Shown: in pieces, positions 1 to 7,359 of the stretch
Layout: each line of letters opens with the position of its first letter
Numbering within the stretch: position 1 is the stretch's first letter
Translations under genes and position numbers: made by a program
Notes under the pieces: generated by a model
The model's database searches: none
The model's input: only the letters and a program-made list of their open reading frames with translations
What the model was told of the DNA's origin: nothing
DNA from: JBBRCX01 sp038204465
Lineage (GTDB): Bacteria > Planctomycetota > Phycisphaerae > Tepidisphaerales > Tepidisphaeraceae
Reading direction: 5' to 3'
DNA: 59,783 bases
Assembly (NCBI GenBank): GCA_038204465.1
Contig: JBBRCX010000013.1
Coordinates: forward strand, 1-59,783

Positions 1-138
1 GGTCGCGTCGGCACGGTCATCAGCGTGCACGTGATCGCGCGTCCCCATGATGAGCTGATCGCCATGATGCCCAAGCCGAAGAGATCGGCTGCGACGATGG
101 TCGCCGACCGCGGCGTCGCGACCCCGGCGCGAAAGTAA
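1..138 (+). CDS. BMC-H shell protein, C-terminal part only
   Basis: The window opens inside this gene in frame 1, and 45 codons remain before the TAA. The residues match the end of the BMC domain in the two intact BMC-H genes just downstream: GRVG, then SVHVIARPH, against GRVGELIASHVIARPH and GRVGEVVSVHVIPRPH. Such proteins form hexameric tiles of a microcompartment shell. After the domain there is a tail of about 25 residues rich in K, R and A, longer than in the next two copies, so this paralogue may carry a C-terminal extension on one face of the hexamer (inference). The start and any promoter lie outside the window. Confidence 0.85.
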   Translation, partial: GRVGTVISVHVIARPHDELIAMMPKPKRSAATMVADRGVATPARK

Positions 139-232
139 CAATCGGTCATTTGTCGCTCGTCACAGGTCCTGTGCCGCGGCATCGGCGCCAGGCTGACAAA
201 CGACCAATGACCACACGAAAAAGGACAGACCA

Positions 233-535
233 ATGGCAGACAGCAATGGCAACGGCGGAGGATATGGGCAGGCCCTGGGAATGATCGAAACCAAGGGCTG
301 GGTTGGACTGGTCGAGGCGACGGATGCGATGACCAAGGCCGCCAACGTCGAGATCGTCAAGACGATCCAGATCGGCGGCGCGTACGTCACCACGATCGTC
401 CGCGGCGACGTCGGCAGCGTGAAGGCAGCGGTTGATGCCGGCGCCGAAGCGGCTGGCCGCGTCGGTGAGTTGATTGCCTCGCACGTGATCGCCCGCCCCC
501 ACCCGGAACTGCTCAGCAGCTACGGCGCGGAATAG
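233..535 (+). CDS. BMC-H (Pfam BMC) microcompartment shell protein
   Basis: This is a 100-residue single-BMC-domain protein, the usual hexamer subunit of carboxysome- and Pdu-like shells. The family opening ALGMIETKGWVGLVEA is at about residues 16-31, GGAYVTTIVRGDV in the middle, and AGRVGELIASHVIARPH at the end. A short Gly/Asn-rich stretch of about 14 residues precedes the domain. The ATG is preceded by AAGGA. It lies 94 bases after the previous BMC-H and 39 bases before the kinase gene, all on the same strand, consistent with one operon. Three BMC-H copies in about 2 kb suggest a shell of mixed hexamers with different pores. I see no BMC-T (tandem domain) gene in this part of the locus. 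Confidence 0.95.
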   Translation: MADSNGNGGGYGQALGMIETKGWVGLVEATDAMTKAANVEIVKTIQIGGAYVTTIVRGDVGSVKAAVDAGAEAAGRVGELIASHVIARPHPELLSSYGAE

Positions 536-574
536 ACAAAAAGCGTCCGCGCCTCGCTTGACCGCGCGCCATAC

Positions 575-1687
575 ATGATCGTGCTCGTCGCCAACCTCGG
601 TTCCACCAGCTTCAAGTTCAAGCTCCTTGACACGGGAGCGAACGGGGCGGAGCTGGCCCGCGGCGGCTACGAGCGGATCGGCCAGAGTGGTTCCTCCTTC
701 CAGACCCACGCCGACGTCATCGACGTGATCCTGAAAGAGCTGCCGCAGAAGCCCGACGCGATCGGCTTCAAGGCCGTCCATGGCGGGCCGATCTCCGGCG
801 CGGTGCGGGTCACCGACGAAGTGATCGCGACGATGGAAAAATTCTCCGACGTCGCGCCGGCGCACAACCCGCCGTACATCGCGGCGATGAAAGCGTTCCG
901 GCAGAAGATGCCCGAGACGCCCCAGGTGGCCGCGTTCGAGACGGGGTTTCATCAGACCATCCCGCTGAGCCGGCAGGTCTATGCGATCCCGCATGAATGG
1001 ACCGAGAAGCTGGGAATCCGGCGTTACGGGTTCCACGGCGCGAGCCATCGGTATATCGCCACTCGCGTGGCCGAACTGCTCGGGAAGAAGTCGCTGCGAA
1101 TCATCAGCTGCCATCTGGGTGGATCGTGTTCGGTCTGTGCGATTGAGCACGGCAAGTCCGTCGCCAATTCCTTCGGCATGACCGCGCAGTCCGGCCTCCC
1201 GCACAACAACCGCGTCGGCGACTTCGACACTTTCGCCCTCATGAAGCTGACCAAGCAGGGCATCGGCCTCAATGAGATCTTCAAGCGGCTCGCCAAAGAG
1301 GGAGGCATGCTCGGGATGAGCGGCGTGTCGCCCGACATGCGCGACGTCGAGCGGGCCGCCTCCGGTGGCGATGCCCGGGCGAAGCTCGCGCTGGAAGCCT
1401 TCGTCGAGGCGGTGCGGCACTATATCGGCGCATACCTGGTGGTGCTGGGCGGCTGCGACGCGCTCGCCTTCACCGGCGGCATCGGTGAGAACGGCGCCGC
1501 GATTCGCGAAGCGGTCTGCCGCAACCTGGAGTGGGCCGGCATCGCGCTGGATCCACAGAAAAACGCCGTTCGCGGCAAGGAAAGCAAGATCAGCAAGGTG
1601 GAGTCGGACGTGGAAGTCTGGATCGTCCCGACCAATGAGGAACTGATCATCGCGCGGCAGACGCGAGCGGTCCTGAGTGCAAACTAA
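575..1687 (+). CDS. acetate/propionate kinase-like protein of the BMC operon
   Basis: This 370-residue protein belongs to the acetokinase branch of the ASKHA fold. NLGSTSFKFKLL at residues 7-18 is the first phosphate motif, followed by FKAVHGG, HNPP, FETGFHQTIP, YGFHGASHRY and FTGGIGENG near the C-terminus. It is about 30 residues shorter than typical AckA. Acetate kinases convert acyl phosphate plus ADP to acid plus ATP. Here it would be the last step after aldehyde dehydrogenase and a phosphotransacylase, recovering ATP from a two- or three-carbon aldehyde. No phosphotransacylase is in the window, and it probably lies upstream. I see no obvious encapsulation tail, so it may act outside the shell. 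Substrate (acetate, propionate or lactate) cannot be told from sequence. Confidence 0.85.
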   Translation: MIVLVANLGSTSFKFKLLDTGANGAELARGGYERIGQSGSSFQTHADVIDVILKELPQKPDAIGFKAVHGGPISGAVRVTDEVIATMEKFSDVAPAHNPPYIAAMKAFRQKMPETPQVAAFETGFHQTIPLSRQVYAIPHEWTEKLGIRRYGFHGASHRYIATRVAELLGKKSLRIISCHLGGSCSVCAIEHGKSVANSFGMTAQSGLPHNNRVGDFDTFALMKLTKQGIGLNEIFKRLAKEGGMLGMSGVSPDMRDVERAASGGDARAKLALEAFVEAVRHYIGAYLVVLGGCDALAFTGGIGENGAAIREAVCRNLEWAGIALDPQKNAVRGKESKISKVESDVEVWIVPTNEELIIARQTRAVLSAN

Positions 1688-1718
1688 CGAGTGACTGTCA
1701 ACTTTTTTCGAGGTCCCA

Positions 1719-1991
1719 ATGGCCAGCAACAGTGAAGCAATCGGATTGATCGAAACCAGGGGAATCGTCGCCGCCGTCGAGGCGTGTGATGCCGCGCTGA
1801 AGGCGGCCAACGTACAGTTCGTCGAGCAGCACAAGGTCGGCAGCGGGCTGGTCGCCATCACCCTGAAGGGGGATGTCGCGGCGGTCCGCGCGGCGGTTGA
1901 CGCCGGCGCCGAAGCCGCCGGCCGCGTGGGCGAGGTCGTCTCCGTCCACGTCATCCCCCGTCCGCATTCCGACGTCAGCAAGATGGGCTGA
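1719..1991 (+). CDS. BMC-H microcompartment shell protein
   Basis: This is a 90-residue single BMC domain and the shortest of the three BMC-H genes. It begins EAIGLIETRGIVAAVEACDAALKAANVQF and ends GRVGEVVSVHVIPRPHSDVSKMG. It is close to the family minimum, with almost no extension at either end, so it is a candidate for the major hexamer of the shell facets (inference). A GAGGT ribosome site precedes the ATG. It follows the kinase gene by 31 bases. A 139-base gap follows, the largest in the operon, and it holds a dispersed repeat pair. Confidence 0.95.
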   Translation: MASNSEAIGLIETRGIVAAVEACDAALKAANVQFVEQHKVGSGLVAITLKGDVAAVRAAVDAGAEAAGRVGEVVSVHVIPRPHSDVSKMG

Positions 1992-2015
1992 ACCGGGTGA
2001 CGGCGCGACGCAAGT

Positions 2016-2113
2016 AGCACGGGCGTCCCGCCCGTGCAGACGCCCGCCCGACCCGGCGCCGGCATACGTTTCGCGCTGCAGGTAATTTTGAGCACCGGCC
2101 ACCCGCCCGTGCT
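2016..2113. repeat. GGGCGTCCCGCCC-type palindromic repeat pair inside the BMC operon
   Basis: Two GC-rich near-palindromes lie in the gap between a BMC-H and a BMC-P gene. The first (2016-2038) contains GCACGGGCGTCCCGCCCGTGC, whose arms GCACGGGCG and CGCCCGTGC can pair almost fully. The second (2091-2113) reads GCACCGG, CCA, CCCGCCCGTGC and is a degraded version. The same core recurs at 37574-37606 and 37736-37760. The copies look like a REP/MITE-like dispersed element. Lying within a transcribed region, the hairpin could stabilise or attenuate the downstream shell mRNA (inference). Confidence 0.7.
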
Positions 2114-2130
2114 CCGATGTCGAGATCATC

Positions 2131-2454
2131 ATGTTCCTTGCAAGAGTCACAGGCAACGTCGTCGCAACGCAGAAGGACAAGACGCTGAACGGGCAGAAGC
2201 TGGTCGTTGTCGAGCCCCTCAACGTCAAGTACGACGAGGCGACCAGCAAGCCCGCGTCGCTCGGCAACACGGGCCGGGCGATCGTCGCGATCGATGTGGT
2301 CGGCTGCGGTAATGGGCAGATCGTCCTGGTCGTGCAGGGCAGCAGCGCCCGGATGACCGAGCAGACCAGGAACCTGCCCGCTGACGCGGTCATCGTCGGG
2401 ATCGTTGATTCGGCCGACTATGGCGGCAAAACCCTGCATCCCGCCCAGGGCTGA
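2131..2454 (+). CDS. BMC-P (EutN/CcmL family) shell vertex protein
   Basis: This is a 107-residue EutN/CcmL domain protein, which caps the vertices of microcompartment shells as pentamers. Family signs are the start MFLARVTGNVVATQKD, the central KLVVVEPLNV, the AIVAIDVVGCGNGQIVLVVQGSSAR stretch and AVIVGIVDSADY near the end. It is the first of three BMC-P genes in the operon and the most canonical in length and motif. The C-terminal YGGKTLHPAQG is a short extension. It is 32 bases upstream of the aldehyde dehydrogenase gene. Confidence 0.93.
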   Translation: MFLARVTGNVVATQKDKTLNGQKLVVVEPLNVKYDEATSKPASLGNTGRAIVAIDVVGCGNGQIVLVVQGSSARMTEQTRNLPADAVIVGIVDSADYGGKTLHPAQG

Positions 2455-2486
2455 AGAGCATTCGAGCGTAAACGCGAGAGCACCCC

Positions 2487-4061
2487 ATGAACCAGGCACT
2501 CGTCCAGGATGTTGTTTCGGAGGTGATGAGGCGGCTCGGCAATCGCGCGCCGGCCAGCAACGGTGGCCCCCCCGCGGGCGGCGGATACGGCGCCGGTTCT
2601 TCCACCGGGAGCGTCAGCACCGCGGGCACAAGCGGCTACACCCGCTCGGGCGGCGTCCGCGCGGGCGAGGATGCCCCTGCCAATGAAGGCCAGCGCCGCG
2701 AGGGACAGTCGCGCACCGCCCGCATCGACGTCCCCATTGGCCAGCATGGCGTCTACGCCAAGGTCGACGATGCGGTCGGCGCCGCCACTGAAGCACAGAA
2801 GAGGCTCGCCAAGCTCTCCCTCGAAGACCGCGACGCGATCGTCAAGCTGATCAAGGCGCTGGCGAAACAGAACGCTGAGTCCTGGGGCAAAATCGAGCTC
2901 GATGAAACGAAGATCGGCAGGCTCGATCACAAGATCGAGAAGCTCCAGATCCTGGAGCTCGTTCCCGGCGTTGAGTTCCTCACCACCGACGCCATCGGCG
3001 GCAGCAAAGGAATGTGCCTCGAGGAGCACGCTCCTTTCGGCGTCATCGGCGTCATCACGCCGGTGACGCACAGCATCCCGACCCTGTCCGCCAACGCGAT
3101 CAACATGATCGCCAGCGGGAATTCGATCGTCGCCAACCCGCATCCCAGCGGGACCAACTGCGCCGCCCATGCAGTCCGCGAGTACAACCAGTCGATCGCC
3201 GCGAAATTCGGGATCGACAACCTGATCACCTGCATCGTGCCGCCGACGCTGGAGACGGCGGATCAGATATTCAACCACCGCGGCATCCCGCTGCTGGTCG
3301 TCACCGGCGGCCCCGCCGTCGCCCGCGCGGCGCTGGCGGCGAAGAAGCGCGCCATCGTCGCCGGTCCGGGAAATCCGCCGGTCGTCGTTGACGAAACTGC
3401 GTGCCTGCAGAACACCGCCGAGTCGATCGTCAAGGGCGGCGCCTACGACAACAACCTCTTGTGCATCGGCGAGAAGCAGGTCTTCTGCGTCGACAGCGTC
3501 TTCGACAAGCTGATCGCGCAAATGGAGCAGAGCGGTGCGTTCATGCTCAACTCCTCGCAGATCGACGCCCTGACCGGCAAGGCGTTCACGATCGATCCGA
3601 AGGACAACAAACCGCACGTGAACAAGGATTTCGTGGGTAAGAACGCGAGCGCACTGGCGGAAGTCGCGGGAGTGCGCGTGCCGCCCGCCACGCAACTGCT
3701 TATCGGCGAGACCGACGCGAACCACACGTTCGTGCAGGAAGAGCAGATGATGCCGTTCATCCCGTTCGTCCGCGTGCGCAACGTCGACGAAGCGATTGAC
3801 CTGGCGATCCAGAGCGAGCACGGCTATCGCCATACCGCGCTGATCCATTCCCGCAACATGGAGACCGTCACCCGCTTCGGCCGCCGCGCCAACACGACGC
3901 TGTTTGTGATCAACGGGGCGAGCATGTCGGGCCTTGGCCTTGGCGGGCAGGGATACCTCAGCTACAGCATCGCCACGCCCACAGGTGAAGGCATCACGAC
4001 GCCGCTGACGTTCACCCGCTATCGCCGCATCAGCATCGGCGGCGCGATGAGAATGATATGA
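2487..4061 (+). CDS. CoA-acylating aldehyde dehydrogenase, microcompartment-targeted (PduP/EutE type)
   Basis: This is a 524-residue aldehyde dehydrogenase of the CoA-dependent PduP/EutE class, which turns an aldehyde plus CoA and NAD+ into acyl-CoA and NADH. Residues 1-18 (NQALVQDVVSEVMRRL) form the amphipathic helix known as an encapsulation peptide. A Gly/Ser/Ala linker of about 50 residues follows. The catalytic domain starts near residue 75 (GVYAKVDDAVGAA) and carries FGVIGVITPVTHSIPT, AGPGNPPVVVD and the catalytic Cys at about 326 in NNLLCIGEKQVF. The C-terminus has GLGGQGYLSYSIATPTGEG. It is the signature core enzyme of the compartment. The aldehyde is probably lactaldehyde, given the aldolase neighbour (inference). 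Confidence 0.95.
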   Translation: MNQALVQDVVSEVMRRLGNRAPASNGGPPAGGGYGAGSSTGSVSTAGTSGYTRSGGVRAGEDAPANEGQRREGQSRTARIDVPIGQHGVYAKVDDAVGAATEAQKRLAKLSLEDRDAIVKLIKALAKQNAESWGKIELDETKIGRLDHKIEKLQILELVPGVEFLTTDAIGGSKGMCLEEHAPFGVIGVITPVTHSIPTLSANAINMIASGNSIVANPHPSGTNCAAHAVREYNQSIAAKFGIDNLITCIVPPTLETADQIFNHRGIPLLVVTGGPAVARAALAAKKRAIVAGPGNPPVVVDETACLQNTAESIVKGGAYDNNLLCIGEKQVFCVDSVFDKLIAQMEQSGAFMLNSSQIDALTGKAFTIDPKDNKPHVNKDFVGKNASALAEVAGVRVPPATQLLIGETDANHTFVQEEQMMPFIPFVRVRNVDEAIDLAIQSEHGYRHTALIHSRNMETVTRFGRRANTTLFVINGASMSGLGLGGQGYLSYSIATPTGEGITTPLTFTRYRRISIGGAMRMI

Positions 4062-4126
4062 GGGCGTTGCTGATTTCTGGCGGGATGCGCCTGAACCAGC
4101 AGTCAGCAACGGGTAGCCAGGAAACT

Positions 4127-4384
4127 ATGCAGCTAGCGACCGTCATCGGCCACGCGACCTCGACCATCAAGCACCGCTCGCTGAACGGCTGGCGGATGGC
4201 GATCGTGCAGCCGCTGAATAACGACCGGCAACCTGAGGCGGACCCACTGATTGCGGTGGACAAGCTGGGCGCCGGCCCCGGGCAGACCGTGATCCTCAAC
4301 AGCGATGGGCGCGGCGCGCGGGAACTGGTGGGGGATGAAAAGAGTCCCGTGCGTTTCTTTGTGATCGGAATCGTGGACGAATGA
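4127..4384 (+). CDS. BMC-P (EutN/CcmL family) shell vertex protein
   Basis: This is an 85-residue EutN/CcmL domain, starting MQLATVIGHATSTIKH, then WRMAIVQPL, LIAVDKLGAGPGQTVILNSDG and VRFFVIGIVDE. The frame is open upstream to 4058, but the BMC-P fold begins at the ATG I chose, which gives the standard family length. The gene ends in an ATGA overlap with the next gene, which implies translational coupling. It differs clearly from the BMC-P at 2131, so the pentamers are not recent duplicates. Distinct BMC-P paralogues are known to occupy different vertices in other shells. Confidence 0.92.
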   Translation: MQLATVIGHATSTIKHRSLNGWRMAIVQPLNNDRQPEADPLIAVDKLGAGPGQTVILNSDGRGARELVGDEKSPVRFFVIGIVDE

Positions 4385-5049
4385 TCGTGACCGCGCGACA
4401 ACTCGAAGACATGCACAAGAGCAACGGCGCCAACGGACACGTCACGCTGCCCTACCGCGCGCGGCTCACCCCGCTCGCTGCAGATTGGCTGCGCGCCAAG
4501 AAGGTGATCATCGGATATGCCGACGCCCAGTCCGCATCTTCTAAAGCAGCTGTAGCGCCCGCTGGCGCCCCCGCGCCTGCGGCCTCGCAAACCACTGTCA
4601 CCGCGACTCCCGCTGGCGTCTCGCCCTTCCTCTGGTGGTGCGACGGACCCTGCGGGCCGGCAAAAGCCGCCCTGCTCACGCAATCAAAAGAATCGAGCCT
4701 CCAGCCGCTCGATCACCCCCCGGATCCCAAGCGCATCGCGACTGTCGTCCGAGCGCTGGCCAACGAAGTGAAATCAAACCGTGCGGCCGGCGGGGTGCTG
4801 ATGGTTCAGAACGGCGGCAGCGCCGCCGTGTTCGCCAATCGGTGCCCATCGCTCCGCGCCATCGCCGGCACCTGCCTGGAGGCCGTCGAGCAGGGTGTGC
4901 AGCAGGTGGCGGCCAACGTCCTGATCATCGAATACCCCTACAAGACCCTGCAGCAGATGAAGAACATGCTCGCGCGGTTCGTGCGAGCGAATCGCAAATT
5001 GTCTGAAGAGGTGAAGCGGCAGCTTCAGGAGCTGGCGTCATGCGGATAG
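4381..5049 (+). CDS. BMC-operon protein with a degenerate RpiB/LacAB-like domain
   Basis: This 222-residue protein is translationally coupled at both ends: an ATGA overlap upstream and a 10-base overlap downstream. Residues 1-46 (ITARQLEDM, then GHVTLPYRARLTPLAADWLRAKKV) resemble the short N-terminal motif seen in several BMC accessory proteins such as EutT/EutQ. An Ala/Pro/Thr linker covers about 50-80, then LWWCDGPCGPAKAAL. Residues 118-200 align by eye with the second half of ribose-5-phosphate isomerase B (AGGVLMVQNGGSAAVFANRC against the GILICGTGVGISIAANK region). The RpiB catalytic Cys position is Val142 and the GTG loop is altered. It is therefore probably a structural or binding protein rather than an isomerase. 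The homology call is mine from pattern only. Confidence 0.6.
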   Translation: MIVTARQLEDMHKSNGANGHVTLPYRARLTPLAADWLRAKKVIIGYADAQSASSKAAVAPAGAPAPAASQTTVTATPAGVSPFLWWCDGPCGPAKAALLTQSKESSLQPLDHPPDPKRIATVVRALANEVKSNRAAGGVLMVQNGGSAAVFANRCPSLRAIAGTCLEAVEQGVQQVAANVLIIEYPYKTLQQMKNMLARFVRANRKLSEEVKRQLQELASCG

Positions 5050-5351
5050 GCAAGGTCGTTGGACGAGTCTGCGTGCAGCCGGTCTATGAGACCCTCGTCG
5101 GCGGGCGCTTCCTGATCGTCGAGGTCCAGGACCGCTTCTCGCTCGCGGGGCGGCCGCGCAAGACCAATGAATCGCTGGTCGTCTACGACCATCTGGGCGC
5201 GGGCGAAGGCGACACGATCGCGATCAGCGAGAGCCGGGAGGCGTGCATGCCCTTTTATCCGGAGAAGCGCGTGCCGCTGGATGCCTACAACGCCGCGATC
5301 CTGGACGAAACGGTCATCGAGCCCAACGCGCTCACCACCGAAATGATTTGA
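5040..5351 (+). CDS. BMC-P (EutN/CcmL family) shell vertex protein
   Basis: This is a 103-residue EutN/CcmL domain, beginning MRIGKVVGRVCVQPVYETLVGGRFLIVEVQD, with SLVVYDHLGAGEGDTIAISESREA in the middle and AAILDETVIEP at the end. It overlaps the end of the previous gene by ten bases and ends eight bases before the aldolase, so the three genes are tightly coupled. It is the third and most divergent BMC-P of the operon. A C-terminal NALTTEMI extends past the fold. Confidence 0.92.
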   Translation: MRIGKVVGRVCVQPVYETLVGGRFLIVEVQDRFSLAGRPRKTNESLVVYDHLGAGEGDTIAISESREACMPFYPEKRVPLDAYNAAILDETVIEPNALTTEMI

Positions 5352-5359
5352 GGTAATTC

Positions 5360-6304
5360 ATGGCTTACGGATCAACCCCAGCGAGTAGCGGCAACGGTGC
5401 CCAGCGCGTCAGCGAGTTCCAGATCAAGGAGCAGATGTGCGACATCGGCCGGCGCATCTGGCTCAAGGGGTTCTGCGCCGGCAACGAGGGCAATCACTCC
5501 TATCGCATCGGCGAGAATCGCGTGATCTGCACGCCGAGCGGTATCAGCAAGGGAAACCTGAAGCCGGAGGATCTGTGCATCGTCGACCTCGAAGGCAAGC
5601 AGGTAAGCGGCAAGCGCAAGCGCACCAGCGAGATCCTGCTGCACCTGGCGATCTACAAGGCCCGGCCGGACGTGAAGGCGGTGGTTCATAGTCATCCGCC
5701 GCATGCGACGGCGTTCGCGATCGCAAACGTCGATCTGCCGACCTGCATCCATCCGGAGGCGGAGGTTTTTCTCGGGGCGGTGAAGACGGCCAAGTATGTC
5801 ACGCCCGGCGACATGCGCCTCGGCGAGTCGATCCTGCCGTACGTGAAGGACTCCAACACGATCCTTCTGCAGAACCACGGCACCGTCACGTTCGATGTCG
5901 ATCTCGAAAGCGCCTACTACAAGCTCGAAATCGTCGATGCCTACGCGCGCATCCTGCTGCTCGCCAAACAGATCGGCAGCATTCGCCCCCTGGACTCGGC
6001 CGAGATGAAGGAACTGCTCGATTTGAAGGTCCGCTTCGGGATCAACGAGCCGCGGCTGAAGGATGGCGGCAAGGGGGTGACCTGCGCGACTGACTTCCTC
6101 GCGCGCGTCGGAGGCGACGTCGCGACCAGGGGCCGGATGGTCAGCGGCGCGGGAACGATCCCGGCGCCGCAGAGCGCACCGGTCTCCGAAGGCGGCGCGC
6201 TGCAGCAGGCGATTTCCTCTCTGGCGCCGGACAGCATCAGCGAGCAGGACATGGAGACCCTGGTTCAGACCATTACCGACCAGATCATGGCATCCGCCGA
6301 ATGA
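5360..6304 (+). CDS. class II aldolase (fuculose/rhamnulose-1-phosphate aldolase family), BMC cargo
   Basis: This is a 314-residue zinc aldolase of the AraD/FucA family. Visible motifs are NEGNHSYRI (phosphate loop), TPSGISKG, the catalytic Glu in RTSEILLH (about residue 91), the metal-binding HSHPPH (about 110-115) and the third metal His in LLQNHGTVTF. Family members cleave L-fuculose or L-rhamnulose 1-phosphate into DHAP and L-lactaldehyde. The catalytic domain ends near residue 220. It is followed by a long linker and a C-terminal amphipathic segment (SEQDMETLVQTITDQIMAS) that looks like an encapsulation peptide, so this aldolase is probably inside the shell. Published work on planctomycete BMCs links such loci to fucose and rhamnose use. 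Confidence 0.92.
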   Translation: MAYGSTPASSGNGAQRVSEFQIKEQMCDIGRRIWLKGFCAGNEGNHSYRIGENRVICTPSGISKGNLKPEDLCIVDLEGKQVSGKRKRTSEILLHLAIYKARPDVKAVVHSHPPHATAFAIANVDLPTCIHPEAEVFLGAVKTAKYVTPGDMRLGESILPYVKDSNTILLQNHGTVTFDVDLESAYYKLEIVDAYARILLLAKQIGSIRPLDSAEMKELLDLKVRFGINEPRLKDGGKGVTCATDFLARVGGDVATRGRMVSGAGTIPAPQSAPVSEGGALQQAISSLAPDSISEQDMETLVQTITDQIMASAE

Positions 6305-6376
6305 CTGTAGAGCGGTTTGCTCGAAGTAGCTGCTTGGAGTTGAAGGACACGGACACTTGCTTTCCGTGCGACAGGC

Positions 6377-7303
6377 ATGAAAGTTTCGATCATCGGCGGC
6401 GGCGGTCGCGTCGGCTCCAATGCCGCCTTCGCGTTGCAGTGCGCCGGCATCGTCAGCGAGCTCCACCTGCTCGACGCCAACGAGCAGATGGCCGCTGGCG
6501 AAGCGCTCGATCTCATCCACGGCACCAGCGTCGCGGGCGATCAGAAGATCTACGCGGGCAACTACGAGAAGTGCGCCGACACAGACATCGTCGTCATTAC
6601 CGCCGGCCTGCGCCGCAAGCCCGACGAGAGCCGGCTCGACCTGATCAACCGCAACGTTGAGCTTTTCAAGCAGATCCTGGATTCACTCAAGACCGCGGGC
6701 CTGAAGAAAGATGCGATCGTCTTCGTCGTCTCCAACCCGGTAGACATCCTCACTCGGCTGGCGATCGAACGTCTCAGGCGCGACCCGAACAAAGTGATCG
6801 GCCTGGGGACGCAGCTCGATACCGCGCGCTTCCGCTCGCTGATCGCGCTGGAGACCGGGCTGCCGCCTTCGCAGGTCAAGGCGCTGATCCTTGGTGAGCA
6901 CGGCGACAGCATGGTGCCGATCTGGTCGAGCGCCGAAGCGGGCGGCATTCCACTCGTCAAGCTCGACGACTTTGGCGCGAACGTGCAGCAGCGCGTGTTC
7001 GAGCGCACGAAAACCAGCGGCGCCGAGGCGATCAAGCTCAAAGGCGGCGCGGGCTGGGCGGTGGGCCTCACCATTGCCGAAGTGATTCACCCCATCGTGC
7101 TCAATCAGCCCAAGGTCCTTCCTGTTTCGACCCAGCTCACCGGCGAGTATGGAATCCGCAACACCTGCACCAGCGTTCCAACCCTCATCGGGCGCGGGGG
7201 CGTCTTGAAGCGTTACGAAGTCGAGCTCTGGCCGCGCGAGGTCAGCGCCCTGCAGTCCGGGGCGAAACAACTCGATTCAACTTATGCGCAGGTGCAGAAG
7301 TGA
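6377..7303 (+). CDS. LDH/MDH-family NAD-dependent dehydrogenase of the BMC operon
   Basis: This is a 308-residue 2-hydroxyacid dehydrogenase of the lactate/malate family. The Rossmann glycine motif GGGGRVGS is at 7-14, the NAD-selective Asp is in HLLDAN (33), the substrate-binding Arg is in ESR (86) and the catalytic His is in GEHGDSMVP. The residue that separates lactate (Gln) from malate (Arg) specificity, just before KPDESR, is Arg80, which favours a dicarboxylic or unusual substrate. In the compartment it could recycle the NADH made by the aldehyde dehydrogenase. No clear encapsulation helix is visible. It lies 72 bases after the aldolase gene, and its stop overlaps a possible GTG of the next frame. 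Confidence 0.85.
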   Translation: MKVSIIGGGGRVGSNAAFALQCAGIVSELHLLDANEQMAAGEALDLIHGTSVAGDQKIYAGNYEKCADTDIVVITAGLRRKPDESRLDLINRNVELFKQILDSLKTAGLKKDAIVFVVSNPVDILTRLAIERLRRDPNKVIGLGTQLDTARFRSLIALETGLPPSQVKALILGEHGDSMVPIWSSAEAGGIPLVKLDDFGANVQQRVFERTKTSGAEAIKLKGGAGWAVGLTIAEVIHPIVLNQPKVLPVSTQLTGEYGIRNTCTSVPTLIGRGGVLKRYEVELWPREVSALQSGAKQLDSTYAQVQK

Positions 7304-7359
7304 GTTGCTCATGCACGCACAATGATGATGTGACGGCGCACGGTCAGAAGAAGTCTTCC

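Noticed and set aside
146..2095. A 649-codon antisense open frame under the BMC genes
   Set aside because: Its translation is Arg/His/Asp-rich without motifs, and it lies opposite well-supported shell and kinase genes. High GC makes long antisense frames common here.
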